Positions 52,176-64,000 of a DNA stretch of 64,000 bases are shown here, piece by piece. The stretch spans positions 63,468,786 to 63,532,785 of the forward strand of contig OY740768.1 of the NCBI GenBank assembly GCA_963513935.1. The letters run 5' to 3'. This stretch comes from Aphrophora alni. Lineage: Eukaryota; Arthropoda; Insecta; Hemiptera; Aphrophoridae. The position numbers and the translations under genes are program-made. Under the pieces are notes generated by a model. It was not told the origin of the DNA, searched no databases, and saw nothing but the letters and a program-made list of their open reading frames with translations. The first letter of the stretch is position 1, and each line of letters opens with the position of its first letter.

Positions 52176-53607
52176 ATGTACAATAAAAATGGTCAGAAGT
52201 AGAAAGGCAAATCAAAAGAAGTAGTAGGTATTCGTATGGAGGTTAAAATAGTACAACATTGAACAATTGTCTTTAAAATATCAAGCAAATAAATATAAAC
52301 ACTATAAAACTTATATTCAATGAATTGTACTCTGTATACGAATTCATGAGAACACAATCTTTGTCGCAGATACAAGAAAAAATACACCTAATGAAAAATA
52401 AAATCATAATAATTTTAATAAGTAGTTGTCAAGCACACCAGAGCCGTTACACAGAAAACAGAATGTGGAAGAAAAATCTTCTCTTGTCAAATTGTCACAG
52501 CAAGGGAAATTCAGTTAAGGAAGTTCAGGATAAAAAAATACCTTTTTCCCATTAAATGTTACAAGTCATCCATGAATTGAAATCTGTCTATCATGTTTAA
52601 TGGTTCAATACAGATAATAGTTAAAAAAGTTACGCATAGGAGAGTAAATGTGTAAAATGAGTACTTTCATATCACCAAGGCTTCGTTTCATCTATTCATA
52701 AGTATATCAATTCTCAAGTTATTTGGTTAGAATTTATGAGAAATTATATCGCGGAACCGATATTGTTTAAATACAGTACGATTAATTCACAGCTGAATTC
52801 AACTCGATAATAACTTCTACTTCCAACAATGTCGAAGTAGAGGGTTCACTTCTCTAACCTCAATTTTGCTCTTCAATAACGTGTTTGGAAAAACTGTTTA
52901 TTTCAAAGACATTTTTAAGAGGTCGCATAATTTTACAATTGCAAGTGTCTTGGAGGAGCTAAAGGATCAATGTAAAAGACTCGTTCGAAAACAATCAACT
53001 AAAAACGTCACTCAAAGTGCCTATAACGTGGAAGTACTTCAAAAATGTACATGAAAATCATTTTAAAAGTAAATTTATGTAATGGAAAAGAGGGTAAAGG
53101 AACAATCATAATTTTCACACTATCCATAACGAGCAAAACTATTATATGTATCAAATGAAATGCAAAAGCGTTATGAAAGATGACACTTTCTTGTGAAAAT
53201 ACCTCTTGATAAATAATACATTAATTTTTGCAATAGGTTACAAAAACCTAGACAGGTATAAATTTCTTTTATTTCAGTATAACCTAACCTATTTCATCCG
53301 AAGAGAAATTCTGAACACAAGCTAAAAATTGCTTTACACGATATAGTTAATTGTTAAAATTAACAACATTTAATTCTGTTCTGCTTAATAATAGTGGAAC
53401 AAATAAGATATTATAATAATATGACTCTGAAACATATTAAATCCTTTTTTAAAGAATTGTATTATTCTAGACAAGAAATAAAATGTCTATGGATATTGTT
53501 TGTTTTATCATGAGACATCATAGCAGTATAAAACATCTTCGAATATAAAACATAAATTAAGAGAGGGGGCAATTTAATCCATTAACAGTATAGCAAAGGT
53601 AATTCAG

Positions 53608-53661
<54 letters not shown>

Positions 53662-56079
53662 GTCTTGGTTTGAAAGCTGCTTTGGTATCGGAGAAACCTT
53701 TTAGATCAGTGAATCTAAATTTCTTGATACCTAGTTTACAGACATTTATTAAACTCTGTATACATTAATACTTCCCCACTTTAGTTTATTCCTTCAGTAA
53801 ATTTAATAAATATTTTATTATTTGTAATCCAGGATTGATTACCACCTGACATTGATAAAATAGCTACAGTTTTTGATCTTTTAAAATCCTTTCAAGTTGA
53901 AAAAAGAGATTTTGTCTCTCGGTTTTGTTGTTTTTCATGCATTAACTTAACATTAAAAATATTATTAATTCAATATTCTAGAGGACGTTTTCAATATTAT
54001 ATTGCTATAGTAAATAAAACTATGTTGTTGATTTGTTATTTTTATGACTTGATGTTACATACATAATATACTAAAATGGGTCATAATAAATTCTATTTTG
54101 TACTGCATCGTTGCTTCATTGTTATTTTGAGATAACAAATTCATATACTGTATTTGTTATTTTATTTCATATTTAGGCTATTTTATTTCAATTAAAAGTA
54201 AATTAATAATTTATGAAATAATAATCATAATTATCGTGAACTTGACCATGAATTAATAATTATTGTGAAATGGGAACAAATATCAAACAAGCTTTTTTGC
54301 TTGTATAAATACACATCAGCAGTCACTATTTAAATATTAAAGGGATTTTTTTTTTAAATATCAAGGTCTTAAAATATTGTAAGGCTTAGTTTTTCACGGA
54401 ATAATCAAATCTTTATTTTAATTAGTATATTTTTTAAAGGGTTGTGACCAATTAGCCTTTTGAACAAAAATGTTTACTTTTACTGAATAATTTAATAGTT
54501 TTTGCTATCGAATCAGACCATGGCTTTGAATTTTCATGGTATATTTCAAATTACACTTATGTATATTTAAAAAATAATAATATCAAAAATCTTTCAATTT
54601 TGCTATTATTATTATTTTTACTTATTTATTTTATGAACACTAACCCCTTGTTGGGGTTTTTTAAATATTTTATTTAAAAACGTAATTTGTTCTATGTATG
54701 TCTTTTGAGTAGGGCTAGTTTCACACTTTACCGAAGTTAACAATCATGAGGAAACTATGTGTTCAAAATCAAGTACTAATTAAAGAGGTAAAAAGGCGCC
54801 TAGACAATTCATATTGGACAGGGATTTCTTGAAATGGATTATATTTGGAAACGTTGCTCTTGATGAAAAGCTAAACAATCAAATCAGTGGAAGCGTAGTA
54901 CAATTAAGTGTCGTTTTTAAGTTACATGCCTCCAAATGTCAGGAAGTTCAGTTTTATATTACCTTTGTAAATGTACATTTCAAAATATAAACATGCAGAT
55001 TGTAACAAGTAGTTAAATAGTAGGCTACGATCGAAAATAAGCTTGAAATCCATTGGTTTTTAGACTTGAGATTATGAATTACAATGATCATCCCAATTTA
55101 TTTAGATTTTTAACGATCTTCTAAAAGTATATTTCATAAAATTTGCCATCTTTTAACGAATACAAAATATCTATTGCAGAACATTAGGGTCCTTTGCAAC
55201 TTTTATTTAGTTTAACAACTTCTACATATTATAATATACTTTTAGTTTATGGAAACCATTTCCCGGAGAATGTTAATGCAGTCCTTTATGTTCTAGTTCA
55301 GGGTAAAGTTATAAATACTTTATTTCCATTTTTCCTGAATTATAACTGGACTAAATTTCAAAATTACACCAAAAATGGATTTATTTATCAAGCTATATTT
55401 ATAAAACAACATAGTATTTAATATTTAAAAAACCAAATGTTGGTGCAAAATATTTAGCCAATTTTCATTAAAATTTCGGCACCATTTTATTTTTTCCCTC
55501 ATATAACGCTGTTTCTCCAATTATTATAGCTTTTGAGAAAGACCCAGAATTATTAAATAATAAAACTACAGTTGATTTTTTTTTAATTAACCTTAGTTAA
55601 ATATAAATTCTTTATAGTTCTGTCTGTATGGCGCTGATTATAACTACATATTTACTTTATATCACATAATTTGTAATTTTACTTTAAAAGATAATTTTGT
55701 AACTAAAACGTCAACTCAAATACAAATATTCAGTTTTTACCACATATTTTAAATTCACCAACTTCCAGTTACGATTTTAAACAAATCTTTTACAAAAAAA
55801 AATGTATATTAAAAATAGAATTTATTTCCGTTTAGATACCCATTGTAGTGTAATAATGTCTGTTAAAGAAAATCTATTTTTGTTTCTTAACCAGTTTATA
55901 TTAAACGACTTAAAATATATTTGTATAAACAATATTGTCTATTTTCTTTCATATAGGAATTTTTACCTGGCCCGTAAACAATTATATCGTAACTACAGCA
56001 TTAAAATATAATAATACTTAATCAACTGTAATATTTACACTTATCGAAACTTCAATAACGAAAATGAAGCTTTCCTCAC
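52170..56079. other. AT-rich DNA with weak coding-like frames at 52.7-53.3 kb
   Basis: Between about 52730 and 53325 several overlapping plus-strand frames look protein-like (for example FGKTVYFKDIFKRSHNF, LEELKDQCKRLVRKQ, LDRYKFLLFQYNL). Two different frames are open over the same bases, and one passes at least seven stops, so I do not call a gene. The rest is AT-rich filler. Confidence 0.4.
53609..53659. repeat. (TA)n microsatellite, 51 bp
   Basis: A pure alternating TA tract between AATTCAGT and TTCGTCTTGG. It lies about 1.5 kb from the tract at 52107 and is independent of it. Confidence 0.98.
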
Positions 56080-56245
56080 AAAACCACTTTGTTTGTGGTA
56101 TTGTACTTGGGGGCGTGGTCAAGGTGCTTCCTCGTGTTATACGTGTAAGGCTTTGGCTTTGCCAGTCACAATAGGGTTTTTATGGATGTGGACTGCATGT
56201 GTAAGCAAAATGACTGAGGATTATAGTCATTGAAACGTCGTTTTG
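56080..56245 (+). repeat. GC-rich fragment ending in a hammerhead-like motif
   Basis: A segment with GGGGGCGTGGTCAAGG and GGCTTTGGCTTTGCCAG ends in GACTGAGGATTATAGTCATTGAAACGTCG. CTGAGGA (56214-56220) and GAAAC (56232-56236) sit where a hammerhead ribozyme has CUGAUGA and GAAAC, with a weak intervening pairing GAT/GTC. One core base differs (G for T), so self-cleavage is doubtful. Such motifs are known near the ends of Penelope-like and other retroelements, so the fragment is probably an old element end. Confidence 0.3.
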
Positions 56246-56929
56246 TATTTATATTACAAATATAGAATGTTTTACGTAGAAAATTCTGTTTTCATTCATT
56301 TGATTATTAATACTTAGTATAGTTTTCATATATTGTATACATTTTAAAATGCATGTTTAAAATGTACTAACCCCTTGGAAGTAGTACACATTTAGTTCCG
56401 TTCCGAAAAAAAAATACATTTTTACTAAATAGCTTCTCAGGTTATTTTAATATTATAAATTTTTAAATTATTATTTCTTATATTTTAAATTTACTATCAC
56501 ATTTGATATAGTAGATTTTTAAGTATAAAATATTGTCCTCAACCAAGATGTTTTATTTTTCAACAGATTTTTTTCAATATCTTTTCTCATATTTTTGTTT
56601 TATTTTTAATTTATGAATTTTCTCATATCATTGACGAAAACATACAACTAACACCTAAAAATACAATGATATCCAACAATGTTTACCTTCTTTATCTCAG
56701 CCGATTATTATCAACTAATATATATCATAAATGACTTGACTCTAAAATACCAAATACCGAAACTAATATTCTGAAGTTTTCAGTACAGAGAAAGTTACAA
56801 AACATCATATTTAGGTTGTCAAATATGACTAACACAAGACATAAAACGACTGCTCAACATTCGGAGTTATTTAGGAAATATAATTTGATAACTTTATTAG
56901 GAAAAATTCCAAATTGCTCAATAAAAAAA

Positions 56930-57960
56930 TGCAGATAAACTGGAGCGTTTCAGAATTAAGGGCAATTTGAGAACAACTTCGTGGGAAAATTTAAATTATT
57001 ACCTTTGATTTTTTGTAGATTCAACCAATTGTATTCTCAAGTCCAAGAATAAAGTCTATTGGAATATCTTTAACAAACAATATCTCTGTAGAATATAGAC
57101 TCAACAATAAATCTATATTTTTCAATAGTTTACAAAATGATGGTTCTTTCTCTATCTTGGGTTTGTATGTAGGTAAAGTCTCAGTTAAGTCACTTGATAT
57201 TTCTACGAGATTGTATTATTATTACACAACTTCGCTTATGGAACAGTTGAACTAATGACTTTGCTAATCCAGTTCATGATGTAACAAATCCAGGTTCACT
57301 TATGAGGAAAGCAATTAATCTTGAACTAGCGCCAACATTAAGGAAATAATAATATGAAAATTCAGCTGTAATATTAAGTGCTGATACATGTGTACATAAA
57401 CTGAGTATAATGTAATTCATAAGAATCAACAATTTAATGGCAGCAGATCCTACCCAAAAAATATTCAGTTATAACGGTAAGCAAGAGATCCTAAGAAATT
57501 GTCCCAACACAAATGATAACAGTTTAAAAGTGAAGGTCTAAATTAAACTCAACGTGAAAATCGATGTTAAAAAACTTTATCTGGTATTTCTGTGTAAGGC
57601 TAATAAGTTAACAATAGATTAATTATACTTTTTTCTTTATATGTACTTTAATTTCAAATCCTCTTGATCTATGCAGGCAACATAGAACAATTAATTGATT
57701 CTACTGAAGATTAGACTGAGAAGAATACTGTCTATTGGTGATAACTGAAGAAATTAAAGCCGTGGTAATAAAAACCTAGAGAACGCAGCAATTTTGGCAT
57801 TAAAATGTAATGCATTTGATGAACGGCCAACAGACAAGGCTGAATTCCAAACCGCTTATAAAGTAAAAAATGCGTAGTGTAAGCATCCAGTTGAAAGGCG
57901 TATTTTATTTATTATTTTACACGAGTATCTGTACTAAAAAGCACCTTAGAGGTTTCTCGT
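56930..57960 (+). pseudogene. decayed coding-like segment, unidentified
   Basis: Several protein-like stretches follow one another on the plus strand with frame changes between them. They are LERFRIKGNLRTTSWENLNY (about 56940-56999), an open run of about 78 codons (57018-57252; for example IVFSSPRIKSIG, GLYVGKVSVKSLD), then ANPVHDVTNPGSLMRKAIN and LELAPTLRK (57262-57345), SAVILSADTCVHKLS, NLMAADPTQKIFSYNGKQE and ILRNCPNTNDNSLKV (to about 57537). Last come NIEQLIDSTED (about 57680) and AAILALKCNAFDERPTDKAE plus FQTAYKVKNA (about 57787-57876). Base use is less AT-skewed than the flanks. I recognise no family. A dead cellular gene copy, an old mobile element and an endogenised viral gene are all possible. 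In DNA this AT-rich, open runs of 60-80 codons arise by chance, so the case rests on residue composition and the shared strand of successive pieces. Confidence 0.27.
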
Positions 57961-58249
57961 GGGTTTAATTAAAGTACTTAATATTTATCAATTATTTACA
58001 TTTTTTATTTACTTTGTTTGTGAAGCGTTTTAAACCTAAAGAGAAAATAAGCAAAATCTTTAAATTCTAGTTAAATTCTGTACACTACAAATACATTTCT
58101 GTTATACATTTCAAACAAAAGTATATTAACTTACATATAATTTGTTTTTATTAAGAAATATAACAGTTTTTGTTATAAATTACTAGAACTGTTGTAGAAA
58201 TAAACGTTTTAATGATAGTCTATTACAATGTTGAAGAGGACAAAATGCC

Positions 58250-58465
58250 ACGTAATTGTAATTAAATCACGAACACCCACACTAGCAGCTATTCATAATT
58301 TCTTATTGAACGCTTAATCGTAGTATGTAAGTTTTTGTTCAAGTCGGGTAAGTCATTAGGGATGCTGGGTTGTTTTTAGGTTAACTATAAGCGACTCATT
58401 AGTACGGCTTTGAAACACTGAATCTTCTCAGTTTGTCGTGAACTGCGTTGTTGTATAATTTCCCT
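58250..58465. promoter_or_regulatory. TAAT-rich candidate noncoding element
   Basis: Several homeodomain-type cores cluster in non-repetitive sequence: GTAATTGTAATTAAATCACG, CGCTTAATCG, AAGTCATTAGGG and CTCATTAGTACGG. CpG and GC are raised relative to the flanks. No coding signal. Confidence 0.25.
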
Positions 58466-59317
58466 ATATTCGTGAACATAATTAAATGTACCTACATACA
58501 TGATGTTTTACCACTTATAATAATTATATGATTTAATTATTATACATAAACAAACACTCTCATTATTTCTTTGTTGATTGGTTAAAAACTGAGAAGATAA
58601 TACTTACCAAGAACGTACCACTATAAATCTAATAAATAATCGTTTGATAAAAAAATTTTGATCATCTTTATTCCTTTACAATTTCACTTTTGACAAACGT
58701 GTAGAAAATGTCACAAAATCAGTCCTATTTTTAAACCATCCAAATAGACATTGCACTATTTCCTTCACACAGTTATTCAATACCAGAAGTTTAACAAAAG
58801 TATTCGTCTCGTACTTCAGTTTGGGTGGTTTCGCATAAAAAGTGAAAATTAGAGCCTTCTTAAAAGATTACATATTTGAAAATGATCTCAAACGACATTG
58901 AGGCTTATGAATTAACAAAATGTGATAAGGCATAAATAAAATGAGTACTGTAAATTGAGGGAATGTCCCAAATAATCCAAACTTCGATCACCGTATCTTT
59001 GGAGGTTTTCAAAATATAACCGCGATTTTTTTTTATGCAACTTGAAATATCTGTTTTTGTCATAAATCTTTACGGTTCGTTAATTTTTTAATTACAACAC
59101 CGTGGCAGATTCTGATGATCTTTTAACAAAAGTTTATTTTTAATTTTTGACTGACATTACAAGACCAACATTAATTGGATTATTAACTGCAATATGTGAG
59201 CAATTTAATTAAATTTTTGTAGATGATTTTGATAAAATAAATTTTTGTGTTTTGGTATGCAAAAAGTCTAGTTAAACTATTAGTTTTAAATACTAAAGAC
59301 AGAAAAATATGAACACA

Positions 59318-59446
59318 TTTCAAATTGAATCTAAATAAGTATAATTGTTTGGGTTTGGGGAACACATTCGTAGACAACAGACTTACAAATACAGTAATAT
59401 GGTTCCCAAAACCCAAATAAATCATTTCATTTGAAACAATATTTCT
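59318..59446. repeat. imperfect long hairpin
   Basis: TTGTTTGGGTTTGGGGAAC (59345-59363) pairs with GTTCCCAAAACCCAAATAA (59402-59420) at 17 of 19 positions, with a 38-base loop. Partial complementarity continues outward (TTTCAAATTGAA at about 59325 against the complement of TTTCATTTGAAAC at about 59434). This foldback could be a small MITE or a hairpin RNA precursor. The minus-strand open frame across it (59183-59458) is not credible as a gene. Confidence 0.6.
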
Positions 59447-59639
59447 ATCCAATCGCAAAACATTGTTTTATTACTTATAGGTGAACAAATTAAATCATTA
59501 ATTGAGGAACAAGTTAATGCATACAATTCATGAAAAATCTTTTTATTTTGGTAAATTTACTGTACGAAGATTTGTAATTCCAGATTATGTATGTGTCAGT
59601 CTGATTTGATTTTGGCAGTAAAACTTCCCATTGTGTGTA

Positions 59640-59775
59640 GTAAACAAACATTTTCGAAATGTCATTGGTTCTGGTCATTGTTCTTGTTCATGAGTGATGT
59701 AATTCAGTTCGCAGTGATCCTTTAAACTGGACATTAATTCCGTCCAATCCCATCAATGCTCTATTTAAAGGCGGA
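59640..59775. promoter_or_regulatory. candidate noncoding element with Sox- and Otx-like sites
   Basis: CATTGTTC (Sox-like), CATTAATTCC and GGCGGATTACTTAG (GGATTA, Otx/Bicoid-like) lie close together in a balanced-composition segment with repeated CATTG blocks. No frame with splice sites. Confidence 0.22.
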
Positions 59776-62769
59776 TTACTTAGTCTTTCATTTTTCCAAA
59801 TTTTCCTCCCGAATCAAAATAACTTTTTTCCTTAAGGGATGAATATTAGATGTGTATTAAGTAATATTGTTTCAAATGTATGGCAAAACAACTTAATTTC
59901 TGTAAGTGGTTTTATCCAAGCTATTTATTTTATTCAATCATAGAGATAGGATCGATAAATGAACCAGTATTGTACAAAAGATTTAATTTTCTAATGTCAT
60001 AAAATTAAACACTGTTGTAAATATTTCAACACAAATTTCAACTAATAAAGTCAGAATTAACTATAAATAACCTTTAATAAACTTTCATAAGAAATCATTA
60101 AGCTTATCCAACTCTTAATAAAGTATTGTGCGTTAGTGAAATAATTTCCTGGTGTTCTATAGATGCATTGTACTTTAATTAATATCAATCATGTAAAATA
60201 ATAATAGAAAAACAACCAAGAAAACTCGATGTTTTTTTATTTATCATTATTACTATTATTATATTTTATTTCATTTTTATTATCATTTGTGTATAATGTA
60301 TCATTTAAATGAATGAGGCGAGTGGATAACATGAAAATAATTTCTTATACACGTTACTTATTAAAACTTTGAGAAATAATTATCGAAGTTTTCTATGTAA
60401 AGTGTAGTTTATCAAATTTATTTTTAAACAGACTAATAATCTACATTCTCTCCAAAATAGTTTCAACTATCCAATTTTTGTGAGGGTTGTTTTAGTACTG
60501 GTAGATACGTATCCGTAATACTATATTATAATTTACTTTCTTTTCATTCTTTTTATTAATCCTAAATCACTTTAGTACAAAATGTACCCTGCATTGTACT
60601 AGATATACGTCCCTGAAGCAGCCAAACTAAAAGCTATCATATGTTAGACAGCACTTAACGGTACAGGGAATAGTTTAGTTTCTACAGCTGAAAGTATTAC
60701 GATTCTACCGGAACGTTTTTCATGGGCTTTAAAAACAAAAATTTATTAGTGCAATATTCATAATCATTAGTTAGGGCAGCAATAAACTTACTCACGCTGA
60801 TGGTGTTACGGAATAAAAACGTGTTTTCAACTTTTTATAATTTTTATGTTTATACTGGTTTCTCTATGTATTGTTATATCATATTGACTCTTTAATATAC
60901 CCACAACATGATTAATCTACAAAATCGGTTGACATAATGTATTTTCTGGATATGAAGTATATTATTGATGTATTGTATATACATGATGTGTTAAGTATTT
61001 ATTTTCTTATGTTTTGTGTATCCACATATCACATACATCGACCTTGGTAATACAATATTCAGTTACCAAAGAAGGGCTCAAGGGATCAAAACAAAAAGTA
61101 TCTACTTAAAACCGTTTCGACAGCTCAAATGCAAAATTTGACTAAAGTTGTGATTATAAAGCTATTATTTAATGATTTTTTTTCTCTCTGATTTTTGAGG
61201 TTATGTGATAGAAATTTGATTGTGGATTTTAGTAGGCTACTGAATCACTTTCTAATCAAAATGAAAACACAGATGAGTATTATTGGATGCATACTACAAA
61301 AACTGGTTAAAATGAACAAATAAAACACACACACTAACATGCATATACATATATGCACGTTGTTTCCACGAGATAAAAAGTAATGACAGACAAATACATT
61401 AGAAGACCTCTCATATAATATATTATCTAATGTAAGTATTCCTTCCTTAAGATATAACCAATTCATGAAACTAAAATAAGTTAGTATACTTGAAAATAAA
61501 CTTAAAGATATTTAAAATTTTAAACGTAAAGTTTTAAATGTACATTCGTACAATATTATTTATAAAAAAATTTATTTAAAATAAAGAAAACCATGGTTTT
61601 ACTTTGGATAGAAATACAAATATAGCAACATTCCTCATATTCTAGGTATGAATTTTAAAATTTTTGAATTGAAAAGCAAATTATGTAATTTCGAAATGTG
61701 TAACTAGCTTTAAACTATTCCCAAGCAAATTAACTAAAGAACTAGGTTTAAATTCTACTGAATACGTTTAATCAGGACTTTTACCATTTAAAAATATGGG
61801 TAATATTTAATATATTTGATATTACTTTTAGTTTCCTAAATTAGTTACCCTTACTACTAGACCCCGAAACACAAAATCACAGGCCTACTAGTTGTTCATG
61901 AGGCAACTACGTTAAAGTTGTATGTTACGCACGACTATTTTTTGCTGTTGGTATGTGAGACCAGTACATTTAATCTGCGCAAGCCAGCATATTTATCGTT
62001 CACATTTTTAACTCTAGTGACTACAAAAGGAAAGTGATTGTCCCAAATGCATCATTATTATTTTCAAATATGAACTTTAAAACGATACCCCACTCGAATG
62101 GTCAGTATTGTTTTCTTTTTACAAGCTATGAAACTATTGACACTTGTTACATTCTAAAATCTCTGTTAAAATGCTTTAACTAGAATCATTTATCGTCCAG
62201 ATACATAAATAAATAGAAAGACATTCTAGTGAAAATACAAAGCTTTTTGGTAAACAGAGCTACGAAATCCTATGGGATTGATATAGTTCAAACTGTATCT
62301 ATAGCATTCTTTCCTCATTGGTAGACTGTAATCAAAAACAGGGTAATATTTACTAAATTTAGCTATATATTGGACATTTAGCACCATTTTTGTGTAAAAC
62401 AATAAACACAGACATAAAATACAAAATAACGATCAAGTAACTATATTTAAAACATTAAAATATATACATTTACAAAGGTGTGAAATTATGTTTAAACTAA
62501 CTCTAACTAACTAAAACTAGATAAGTATAAGTAGCCTAAAGAAACCGGGCCTTCATAACTCGGTCTCAGGAGTCACAAACTCATGATCTGCAGTGAGAGC
62601 GAGAAAAACGGTTTTTAAAGTTATTAGGCGAATTTGATTTCTTCTAGTAGACATTGTGTTCATGTTTTATTACACGAAAATTTTAGGTTTAATTACAGAA
62701 AATTAATTTCATTTTAAATTTATAAATAATGCATAATTAATCAAAGCCACAATGACCTTATTTCTTCAT

Positions 62770-62900
62770 CATAGTGGATAAGTCCAAGTTAGGTGTGTCG
62801 TTACAATGACGTTTCTCTGATCATGGGATCAAACTCTCTACAACCCCGTACGTTTTTCTCTCAGTTATGATTATTTCATGTCCTCGTTATTCATACGGGT
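62770..62900 (+). mobile_element. tRNA-derived SINE head, copy 3 (related family)
   Basis: An A-box-like TAGTGGATAAGTCCAAG (62772-62788) and a B-box-like GGGATCAAACTCT (62825-62837) are spaced as in a tRNA-derived promoter. CTACAACCCCGTACGTTTTTCTC follows and resembles the post-B-box CGTATATTTTTC of copies 1 and 2. The 3' end is not defined. Weaker than copy 1 because both boxes have drifted. Confidence 0.5.
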
Positions 62901-64000
62901 TTTCGCAGGAACGATAACCAAAATAATGTATATTTCTAACATAAATTAAACGTTTGACTTTTTAAGAAAACTATTTACTATACCTAGTAGCATATTCTTA
63001 GCCTAATGTTAGATTATTGCAATTTAAAACCTCTGTCTCTCCAGTGTACCATTTTTCATTATAACAATTAATATAGCAACACAGTTCAGTTCATGTTTTA
63101 TTTTACTACTTTAGTAACGAAGAGACTTTACGCAAATTGTGTTTTGATAGTTAACGCTGTGTGAATTTTTTTAACCTTAAATCCCTATAGGTATTCCACT
63201 GTAAAAGAAGGTTATTTAGTTAATCTGTCGTTGAACATACTGACATTAACACTGTGTTTTTAATCGTTAGCACTTCTCTTTGTATGTGTTTTGTAGTAAC
63301 ATGTAGTTTCTTTATGTCTATTTTTAAGTTATTTGACCCCTTAGCTTCCCTGGTTCTGAATATTTTTCTTTTGTTTCGCTAAGTTTATATTTTATCATAA
63401 AACCAAAATTTGACTATCTCTATTACACTGAAAACAATTATTCTATTCTTGTTATTGAATTTCCATTTAGTTTTTTTTTAATTTTGTTAGTCAATGTTAG
63501 TTAGGTGTTGTGTATTTTGTACATACATTATAGCAAATATCGAATATTAATCGCATAAACCATGAAACAGTTCCCAATAACTTAAAAATTACATTATATT
63601 ATTGTCGTATCTGTGAATGATACTTAGATGTATGACTTCAAATTAAAGTGGTTTTAGTGAAAGGTAGAGGACAATGACATAGATTAGTTTTCTGAGAAAA
63701 CAGATGGATACAATAATATATATCGGTACTCCTCGGGTATGTTGTAAAGCCACAGTATGCAATTGTTTTATAATTATGCGAGACTGGTAAAAACCTTGTA
63801 TGTCAACTAGTACAGTACAAATAGCTCAAAACATGGGTACGATATGGAAATTTTGAAAGGTCGTTGATATTGTAGTGAATCATAATTTTTTGAGCTTTTT
63901 TATTGAGAGTTTTTTAAAGTAGAAAAATATAATGGTTTACGAAGAAAGGGTAAGAGGTGGATTAAGGCTAAACAGATTTTAATAATTATCAAAAAATTAA

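Larger units (their letters stand above)
57961..64000. other. gene-free AT-rich DNA around listed islands, hairpin and SINE
   Basis: No exon was recognised. The frame 61245-61466 (minus) is chance. Patches at 60600-60720, 61855-62010 (GGCCTACTAG; GTTACGCACGAC; ATCTGCGCAAGCCAGC) and 62540-62620 are less AT-rich and unassigned. Confidence 0.55.

Noticed and set aside
59183..59458. 91-codon minus-strand frame
   Set aside because: It spans the imperfect hairpin, has AT-driven composition and shows no homology.

Overview
This is eukaryotic nuclear DNA, almost certainly from an insect. It is very AT-rich (roughly 70% A+T by eye) and has no bacterial gene packing, no Shine-Dalgarno sites and no operons. 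The only intact coding feature is one short exon with proper splice signals. The insect placement rests on a decayed DD41D (rosa-type) mariner transposase, a decayed Tc1-like transposase, tRNA-derived SINE heads and long (GA)n and (TA)n arrays. A hemipteran or similar large-genome insect is possible, but that is only an impression.

Layout. 1-39608: gene-poor DNA with compositional islands that look like conserved noncoding or regulatory sequence (around 1.95, 2.8, 5.9, 7.2, 21.8 and 30.2 kb). It also holds a Tc1-like pseudogene (8.1-8.8 kb), a ~255-bp tandem repeat (12.7-13.65 kb, outlier at 11.9 kb), smaller tandem duplications (4.3 and 16 kb), a 223-bp (GA)n array (23.4 kb), a 69-bp inverted repeat containing a 20-bp palindrome with TATCGATA (27.0 kb), a 75-bp satellite with 282-bp higher-order organisation (31.9-32.6 kb), the DD41D mariner pseudogene (34.3-35.4 kb) and a head-to-head SINE pair (36.0-36.35 kb). 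39609-39718: a 110-bp plus-strand exon, about 51% GC, one frame open, acceptor ...TTGTTTCAG and donor GTAAGT. 39719-64000: downstream DNA with a dispersed repeat (45.3 kb), a GC-rich hairpin (46.2 kb), a possible transposon end (47.75 kb), a GC-enriched island (51.2-51.5 kb), two (TA)n arrays, a hammerhead-like motif (56.2 kb), a decayed coding-like segment of unknown origin (56.9-57.95 kb), two more islands (58.3 and 59.7 kb), an imperfect hairpin (59.4 kb) and a third SINE head (62.8 kb).

Interpretation. The window is best read as the inside of one large plus-strand gene: a tiny phase-defined exon with at least 39 kb upstream and 24 kb downstream in which I recognise no other coding exon. 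The islands would then be intronic cis-regulatory candidates and the rest repeats and transposon fossils. The exon encodes a basic, Ser/Pro-rich linker ending in Cys-Gln at a phase-0 donor. That would suit the run-up to a zinc finger encoded by the next exon, but this is inference.

Most longer open frames here are what AT-rich or repeat DNA gives by chance, and I have not annotated them as genes. I found no CRISPR array, rRNA, intact tRNA, intact transposase or complete gene.
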